Source: Halomonas cerina
GTDB lineage: Bacteria > Pseudomonadota > Gammaproteobacteria > Pseudomonadales > Halomonadaceae
Assembly: GCF_014192215.1 (NCBI RefSeq)
Contig: NZ_JACHXP010000021.1
Span: 1-64,000, forward strand
Length of the DNA: 64,000 bases
Reading direction: 5' to 3'
The translations under genes and the position numbers were made by a program. Under the pieces are notes generated by a model. It searched no databases. It saw only the letters and a list, made by a program, of their open reading frames with translations, and was not told the origin of the DNA. Below, one piece after another: positions 58,613 through 64,000 of the stretch (positions are counted from its first letter, which is position 1; the number at the start of each line of letters is the position of its first letter).

Positions 58613-58906
58613 TTAGGGCCAGAGGCGTTCGCTGGCCACTCGACCCCGGTTGTCGAAGGCCACGCCCTCCTCGATCAGCCGGCGGCGCTGCTCCGCGGTG
58701 CCGGGATGATCGGCCAGCTTGCGCGAGGCGGTGATCACACGGAACCACGGCAGACCGTGTCCGGGCGGCAGTTCCCGCAGTGCCCGGGCCACCAGGCGCG
58801 GCGTACCAACCTCGGTCATGGCGGCGATGCGACCATAAGTGGTCACGCGTCCCCGCGGGATCTCGGCCAGCACGGTGAGTATCTGTTCCTTGAGGGAGGT
58901 CTTCAT
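58613..58906 (-). CDS. Alkyltransferase-like protein (MGMT family without active Cys)
   Basis: A 97-residue protein with the MGMT DNA-binding fold (RGRVTTYGRIAAMTEVGTPRLVARAL). The PCHR active site of true methyltransferases is replaced by PWFR, so it cannot accept alkyl groups; ATL proteins instead flag alkylated guanine for nucleotide excision repair. ATG 58906 chosen after GGAAGGG. Confidence 0.85.
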   Translation of the reverse strand: MKTSLKEQILTVLAEIPRGRVTTYGRIAAMTEVGTPRLVARALRELPPGHGLPWFRVITASRKLADHPGTAEQRRRLIEEGVAFDNRGRVASERLWP

Positions 58907-58953
58907 GTACCCTTCCGCTCCCGCGTTACCCAATGACACAGGCGAGGTGTCAC

Positions 58954-59640
58954 ATGCATCTTCATCTGCTTCAGCATAGCCCGCACCAAGGCCCGGCCCG
59001 GCTCGCCGACTGGCTCACCAGCATGGGGCACAGCCATACGGTCTTTCACCTGGATCAGGGCGAGCTGCCGCCACGGCTGGCCGACGGCGACGCCCTGATC
59101 GTCCTCGACGGTGGCCACGCGGGCGACGCCCCCGCCTGGGAGCGCCGCGAGCGCAAGCTGATCGATCAGGCCCTGGACGGCCGCAAGCCCTTGCTCGGCA
59201 TCGGCTACGGTGCCCGGCTGATCGCCGAGGCCCTGGAAGCCCCGGTGTCCCGGGGTACCTATGCCGAGACCGGCTGGCACGACGTGACCCTGGCCCCCGA
59301 CAGTCCCTTCGATCTGCCGGAGACCTTCGAGGCCTTCATGTGGCATCGCGAGATCTTCGGTCTGCCCGAGGACGCCCTGCCCTTGGGCGGCAGCGAGGCC
59401 AGCCCGCTGCAGGGCTTCGCCTGGGACGGCGGTCGCGTGGTGGGGCTGCTCTGCCATCTGGAGGCGACACCCGGAAGCGTGTCCGCAATGCTCGATCACC
59501 TGTCGCTTCCACCGGGCAGCGCGACCAGCCCCCATGCCCAGACTCGCCAGGAGATGGTCGCCAACCCTAGGCGCTTCGACCGGCTGGCCCCCTTGCTGGA
59601 CCGAGTGCTGACGCAGTGGTTGCGCACCGCGACCACCTGA
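58954..59640 (+). CDS. Class I glutamine-amidotransferase-like protein lacking the catalytic Cys
   Basis: A 228-residue GATase1-fold protein. The nucleophile elbow reads LLGIGYGARLI (about 89), so Tyr is at the Cys position; a His lies in LLCHLEATP (about 168). Glutaminase activity is therefore unlikely. It resembles the GATase domain of GMP-synthase-like proteins. It is divergent from the alkyltransferase-like gene. Confidence 0.75.
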   Translation: MHLHLLQHSPHQGPARLADWLTSMGHSHTVFHLDQGELPPRLADGDALIVLDGGHAGDAPAWERRERKLIDQALDGRKPLLGIGYGARLIAEALEAPVSRGTYAETGWHDVTLAPDSPFDLPETFEAFMWHREIFGLPEDALPLGGSEASPLQGFAWDGGRVVGLLCHLEATPGSVSAMLDHLSLPPGSATSPHAQTRQEMVANPRRFDRLAPLLDRVLTQWLRTATT

Positions 59641-59647
59641 ATTGGTC

Positions 59648-60769
59648 TCAGGCCGGTGCCGTCGCCGGCCTCCCGGCCCGGGGGACCGACTGTCCCCAGT
59701 CCCGTGCCGCCTGGAGGCAGCTCTCCCAATCGCCCACATGGAGGAAGCGCTGGTCATCGTGCTTCTCTAGCTGATAGCGGTACATAGGGTCGTAGTATTC
59801 GGTCAGCAGCGGGGCCAGCCAGGCCTCGTGGGCCTGGCGGTTGCCCCGCTCGTGCTCCCGAAAGGCCAGGGCCTGCAGGCGCTGCAGCCGGGCGAGCCGG
59901 GCACTGCCCAGGCGTTTCTTCAGGCGCATGAGCGAGAGGGCGAGCTGCTTGCGCATCAGCGCCCAACCGAGCCACTCGCCGCAGTGGTGGCGATAGACCG
60001 CCCAGAGGTCATCGATATAGTCCTTGTGGATTTGCGCCAGACGCCAGTCCAGCGGCATCTCGACCCGTACCCGGGGAGCCATCTGCATGGCGCGCCAGAA
60101 GGTCAGCGGGATATTGGCGGCACCGATGTGGCGCGACTCGTCCTCCACCACCACCGGCCCCGGCAGCTCGAGCAGGCGGCGCCCCATGGCGTGCTCGAAG
60201 TCGATCTGGCTGGGCGCCGGCAGGGGGTGGCGACCGAAGGCAGACCCCTTGTGGCGCGCACAGCCCTCCAGGTCCAGGCCATGATCCAGGGCCTGGATCA
60301 GACTGGTCTTGGCACAGCCGGTAAGCCCGCCCACCACCAGTAGTGGCTGCTCGGCGGCGGCGTCGATGCGCGCGCATAGCGCCTGGCGCATGGCCTTCCA
60401 GCCGCCCCGGATACGCGGCCGATCGATGCCGGTCTCGCAGAGCCACTGCTGGGCCAGTCGGGAGCGCAGCCCGCCCCGGAAGCAGAAGATGAGGGCGTCG
60501 GGATGTGCCTCGACCAGACGCCGCCAGGCGGCGACCCGGGCGGCCTTGAGACCGCCGCTGACGAGCCGCTCGCCCAGGGCGATGGCCGCCGCCTGGCCCT
60601 GCTGCTTGTAAGCGATGCCCACCTGGTGGCGCTCCGCGTCATCCATCAGCGGCAGGTTGACCGCGCCCGGCAGGCTCCCTTGGGCGAACTCCACCGGGGC
60701 GCGCACATCGATCAGCACCCGCCCCTCGCGCAGCAGTCCGAGGTCGGGCTCGACCAGCGGCAGGCTCAT
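59648..60769 (-). CDS. mnmH: tRNA 2-selenouridine synthase
   Basis: A 373-residue protein (also called SelU/YbbB). An N-terminal rhodanese domain with active Cys in FCFRGGLRS (about 96) is followed by a P-loop domain (GGLTGCAKTSLI, about 147). It converts 2-thiouridine at tRNA position 34 to 2-selenouridine, using selenophosphate from SelD. It overlaps selD by four bases. Confidence 0.92.
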   Translation of the reverse strand: MSLPLVEPDLGLLREGRVLIDVRAPVEFAQGSLPGAVNLPLMDDAERHQVGIAYKQQGQAAAIALGERLVSGGLKAARVAAWRRLVEAHPDALIFCFRGGLRSRLAQQWLCETGIDRPRIRGGWKAMRQALCARIDAAAEQPLLVVGGLTGCAKTSLIQALDHGLDLEGCARHKGSAFGRHPLPAPSQIDFEHAMGRRLLELPGPVVVEDESRHIGAANIPLTFWRAMQMAPRVRVEMPLDWRLAQIHKDYIDDLWAVYRHHCGEWLGWALMRKQLALSLMRLKKRLGSARLARLQRLQALAFREHERGNRQAHEAWLAPLLTEYYDPMYRYQLEKHDDQRFLHVGDWESCLQAARDWGQSVPRAGRPATAPA

Positions 60770-61806
60770 CCCCGAACCTCGATGCGCGCCTCGCCGCGAG
60801 CCCTGACAACCTCGCCGAAGGGCTGGAGCTCGACCCCCTGGGCCCGGCCGATGCGCTCCACATCGTCTTCCCAGGAGGGGTGCACCGACAGCAGCAGGCC
60901 ACCGGAGGTCTGGGGGTCGCAGAGCCACTGCCAGTGAGCCTCGTCCATCGCCGGCAGGGCCGTCCCCAAGGCATCGCGGTTGCGCTGGGTACCACCGGGC
61001 ACCGCGCCTTGGCGGCGATAGGCCTCGGCCTCGGCGAGCCTCGGCAGGCGGCGGAAGTCGATGCGTGCCGCCACGTCGCTGGCCTCACACATCTCGGCCA
61101 GGTGCCCGGCCAGCCCGAAGCCGGTGACGTCAGTCATGGCATGCACCCCGGCGACCTTCGCCAGCTCTACGCCGATGGCATTGGACTTGAGCATGGTCTC
61201 GCGAGCCAGCCCATGGTGGCCGGCCTCCAGCAGGCCCTGCTTCTCGGCGGTGGTGAGCAGTCCCACGCCCAGCGGCTTGGTCAGGAACAGCAAGTCCCCT
61301 ACCTGGGCGCCCTTGTTGAGCTTGAGGTGCTCGAGATCCACCAGGCCGTTGACCGCCAGGCCGAAGATCGGCTCCGGGGCATCGATGGAGTGACCGCCGG
61401 CCAGCGCCAGCCCCAGTTCCCGGCACACCGCCTGGGCACCGGCCACCACGTCGCCGGCGATATCGGCCCCGAGCTTGTCCAGCGGCCAGCCGAGGATACC
61501 GAGGGCCAGCACCGGCTGGCCGCCCATGGCATAGACGTCGCTGATGGCATTGATGGCCGCAATGCGGCCGAAGTCGAAGGGATCATCGACGATCGGCATG
61601 AAGAAGTCGGTGGTGGCGATCATGCCCCGCCCGTCCCCCAGGTCATAAACAGCGGCATCCTCCCGCCCCTGGTTACCGACGATCAGTCGGGCATGGCTCG
61701 CCCCAGGGCCGGCCTTGGCCAGGATGCCGTCCAGGACATCGGGGGCGATCTTGCAGCCACAGCCGGCACCATGGCTGTACTGGGTCAGTCGGATGGCACT
61801 CATCAT
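60766..61806 (-). CDS. selD: Selenide, water dikinase (selenophosphate synthase)
   Basis: A 346-residue enzyme that makes selenophosphate from selenide and ATP. The active-site loop is HGAGCGCKI (Cys at about 17, so a Cys form without selenocysteine). AAGGAG lies ahead of two consecutive ATG codons; the second (61803) has the better spacing. With mnmH it implies selenium use for tRNA modification. Confidence 0.95.
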   Translation of the reverse strand: MMSAIRLTQYSHGAGCGCKIAPDVLDGILAKAGPGASHARLIVGNQGREDAAVYDLGDGRGMIATTDFFMPIVDDPFDFGRIAAINAISDVYAMGGQPVLALGILGWPLDKLGADIAGDVVAGAQAVCRELGLALAGGHSIDAPEPIFGLAVNGLVDLEHLKLNKGAQVGDLLFLTKPLGVGLLTTAEKQGLLEAGHHGLARETMLKSNAIGVELAKVAGVHAMTDVTGFGLAGHLAEMCEASDVAARIDFRRLPRLAEAEAYRRQGAVPGGTQRNRDALGTALPAMDEAHWQWLCDPQTSGGLLLSVHPSWEDDVERIGRAQGVELQPFGEVVRARGEARIEVRG

Positions 61807-61862
61807 GATCTCCTTGGCAATCGTTACCGATATTCTACATCACCGCCTACCCCCGTCGGGTC

Positions 61863-63245
61863 TCACAGGACCTCGAGGGCATCGGCCAGCTTGTCGACGG
61901 CCACGACCTCCATGCCCGGCGGCCCGCGCTTGGGGGCATTGGCCCGGGGGACGATCGCCCGCGTGAAGCCGTGCTTGGCGGCCTCGACGATACGCTCCTG
62001 GCCGCTGGGCACCGGACGGATCTCGCCGGACAGCCCCACCTCACCGAACACCACCAGCTCCCGGGGCAACGGCCGACCCTGCAGGCTCGAGACCACGGCC
62101 AGCAGCACGGCCAGATCGGCGCTGGTCTCCAGCACCTTGACTCCGCCCACCACATTGAGGAAGACGTCCTGGTCCCCGGTAAAGAGCCCACCATGGCGGT
62201 GCAGCACCGCCAGCAACATGGCCAGGCGGTTCGGGTCGAGCCCGACCGCCACCCGGCGGGGATTTCCCAGCGCCGACTCGTCGAGCAGCGCCTGCACCTC
62301 GACGAGGATCGGCCGGGTGCCCTCCCAGACCACCATCACCAGGCTGCCCGGCGCCTGTTCCTCACCACGGGAGAGGAAGATCGCACTGGGGTTCTTCACC
62401 TCCTTGAGCCCATGCTCGAGCATGGCGAAGACCCCCAACTCGTTCACGGCCCCGAAGCGATTCTTCTGCCCGCGCAGGGTGCGGAAACGCGAGTCGGCGC
62501 CCCCCTCCAGCAGCAAGGAGGCATCGATCATGTGCTCTAGTACCTTGGGACCGGCCAGGGTGCCGTCCTTGGTCACGTGGCCCACCAGCAACAGCACGGT
62601 GTTGCTCTGCTTGGCGAAGCGGGTCAGGGCCGCCGCCGACTCACGCACCTGGGCCACGCCGCCGGGGGCGGAACCAATATCCTCCAGGTGCATGGTCTGG
62701 ATGGAATCGATGATCAGGATCTCGGGGCGCTCGCGCTCGACCACGGCGAGGATGGTCTCGATGCTGGTCTCGGCCAGCATCTTGAGCCCCTGCACCGGCA
62801 GCTGGAGGCGGTGGGCCCGCATGGCGACCTGGGAGAGCGACTCTTCACCGGTGACATACAGCACCCGGCGCGACTGAGCCAGCTTGCCGGCGGTCTGCAG
62901 CAGCAGGGTCGACTTGCCGGCGCCGGGGTGCCCGCCGAGCAGCACGGCGGATCCGGGCACCAGGCCACCGCCTAGCACCCGGTCGAACTCCGCGAAGGTG
63001 GAGGACAGGCGCGGCACCTCGCCGAGATCGACGCTGGCCAGATCAATCACTTCCCGGGACAGGCTGCCGGCATAGCCGCCGCGTGGGCCGCTCCCCGGGG
63101 CCGTCGTGGCGGCACCGGGGCGCGCCGCGGACAGGCGCACCTCACTGAGGGTGTTCCACTCCTGGCAGCTTGAGCATTGCCCCTGCCACTTGCGGTACTC
63201 GGCACCACACTCGGTGCAGACGAAGGCACTCTTTACTTTGGCCAT
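61863..63245 (-). CDS. radA: DNA repair protein RadA
   Basis: A 460-residue branch-migration helicase. C4 zinc motif CTEC...CSSC (about 10-27), Walker A GGHPGAGKSTLL (about 98), KNRFG motif (about 255) and a C-terminal Lon-like domain. It acts in recombinational repair. Start at 63245 follows AGGAGAGAG. Confidence 0.95.
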   Translation of the reverse strand: MAKVKSAFVCTECGAEYRKWQGQCSSCQEWNTLSEVRLSAARPGAATTAPGSGPRGGYAGSLSREVIDLASVDLGEVPRLSSTFAEFDRVLGGGLVPGSAVLLGGHPGAGKSTLLLQTAGKLAQSRRVLYVTGEESLSQVAMRAHRLQLPVQGLKMLAETSIETILAVVERERPEILIIDSIQTMHLEDIGSAPGGVAQVRESAAALTRFAKQSNTVLLLVGHVTKDGTLAGPKVLEHMIDASLLLEGGADSRFRTLRGQKNRFGAVNELGVFAMLEHGLKEVKNPSAIFLSRGEEQAPGSLVMVVWEGTRPILVEVQALLDESALGNPRRVAVGLDPNRLAMLLAVLHRHGGLFTGDQDVFLNVVGGVKVLETSADLAVLLAVVSSLQGRPLPRELVVFGEVGLSGEIRPVPSGQERIVEAAKHGFTRAIVPRANAPKRGPPGMEVVAVDKLADALEVL

Positions 63246-63362
63246 GGGGCACTCTCTCCTGCGGTCATGACCCATTCTACCCACTGCAGGCCTCGCCCCG
63301 GCAGCATGCCTGTAATGACAAGGGGCGACCCTCAGGCCGCCCCTCGGCACCTCAGCCCTCGC

Positions 63363-63815
63363 CTACAGGCGCTTGAGCTGCAGCATCTCGTTGTTCTGGA
63401 AGCGGCGCAGGTTGGGATCGATCAGCTCCAGCGTCTGCGGATCGAGGCGCAGGAAGTAGTAGATCTGTCCATCACCCTCCGGCGTCAGCTCATAGATGGT
63501 GGCGTTGGGCATCTCTTCCGGACCATCCAGCAGCACCCAGTTGCCCTCGTAGGTCTCGTCGGGTGGATTCTGCGGATGTCCCCGGTAGGAGGCTTCGAGA
63601 TCGAAGGTCCGCTCCGCGGGAGCACTCTGCTCGTCCCCCACCAGCGTCACGTTCAGGTCGATGCCGTCACAGTTACGGCATGGCAGGGTGCCCTGGTAGG
63701 TCACCTCGGGTTCAGCCATCTCGGGAGCGCCGGCTCCCGGCCCGGTGGGACCGGTCGCACAGCCGGCCAGCAGGGCAAGCATGGCCGAGCCGGCCAGCAG
63801 GGTCCTGATTTGCAT
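63363..63815 (-). CDS. NlpE-like outer-membrane lipoprotein
   Basis: A 150-residue lipoprotein: signal peptide and lipobox (LALLAGC, Cys at about 19), then the NlpE N-terminal signature YQGTLPCRNCDGIDLNVTL with its CxxC. NlpE senses surface contact and copper in E. coli. It is shorter than E. coli NlpE and lacks the C-terminal OB domain. AGGAGG precedes ATG 63815. Confidence 0.82.
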   Translation of the reverse strand: MQIRTLLAGSAMLALLAGCATGPTGPGAGAPEMAEPEVTYQGTLPCRNCDGIDLNVTLVGDEQSAPAERTFDLEASYRGHPQNPPDETYEGNWVLLDGPEEMPNATIYELTPEGDGQIYYFLRLDPQTLELIDPNLRRFQNNEMLQLKRL

Positions 63816-63924
63816 GTGTGTCCTCCTAACCAATAAGCATGGCGCCGTAGACCACGGCAGCCTGGGTGACAGCATAACCTCTCGCACCCACAGCGGACAG
63901 CCTTGGTGTCCGCCGGTTCCCTCC

Positions 63925-64000
63925 TCAGGCGGCAGCTGGCTGGACGTGGAGGAAGACCAGGCCCAGCACGACCGGGATCACGACCAGGCTGCCCAGGTTA
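63925..64000 (-). CDS. C-terminal end of a membrane protein (partial)
   Basis: The last 24 codons of a frame running in from the right edge: NLGSLVVIPVVLGLVFLHVQ then PAAA and a stop. A membrane segment is visible. Identity cannot be determined. Confidence 0.5.
   Translation of the reverse strand, partial: NLGSLVVIPVVLGLVFLHVQPAAA

Noticed and set aside
60880..62877. 665-codon frame on the plus strand
   Set aside because: Antisense shadow of selD and radA, both unmistakable.

Overview
The window is chromosomal DNA of a GC-rich, halophilic gammaproteobacterium, most likely Halomonas or a close relative. The flanks carry ectoine hydroxylase (ectD), biosynthetic arginine decarboxylase (speA), the Pseudomonas-type homoserine kinase beside a DUF2782 gene, hisBHAF, mutY-yggX, selD-mnmH and radA. 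All calls were made by eye from sequence and translations; no database search was run.

Layout. 1-164: the end of an IS66-type insertion sequence. 165-4886: host genes (DUF2782, thrB, speA, ectD). 4915-50228: a complete-looking prophage of about 45 kb, integrated in the 3' half of a tRNA-Thr gene. 50184-50463: a tRNA-Phe/Gln/Thr operon. 50558-64000: host genes (mutY-yggX fused in one frame, an AsmA protein, a GNAT protein, hisBHAF, yjaG, an alkyltransferase-like gene, a GATase-like gene, selD-mnmH, radA, an NlpE-like lipoprotein).

The prophage is lambda-like in plan. The switch region (37.6-38.6 kb) has a cro-like gene and a LexA/CI-type repressor around palindromic operators. One long leftward transcript runs from cro through CII, a TraR/DksA-like protein, Toprim primase and P4-type helicase, an iteron-like repeat cluster, a Q-like regulator, the lysis cassette (amidase, holin, Rz/Rz1), terminase, the head genes (portal, protease with nested scaffold, decoration, capsid) and the siphovirus tail, ending with a large set of tail-tip proteins at 7.2 kb. 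A rightward early operon (40.4-48.3 kb) carries small genes, a dNMP kinase, a KilA-C-like and a PrtN-like regulator, DUF2303, an orphan C5 methyltransferase and the integrase.

The accessory genes are the most interesting part. (1) An MqsR-MqsA-SecB-like toxin-antitoxin-chaperone operon lies between the integrase and attR. (2) A Panacea-domain antitoxin with an unrecognised toxin candidate has its own promoter and terminator inside the tail operon, where tail assembly chaperones normally sit. (3) A TcmP / three-Cys-motif (DUF5131) pair is joined to the repressor gene; its second member has a near-consensus promoter with a LexA-like box. (4) Two AT-rich membrane-protein genes lie at the left end. 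The portal gene has an in-frame TGA and a small early gene has a 61-bp duplication, so the prophage may be decaying, or these may be sequence errors.
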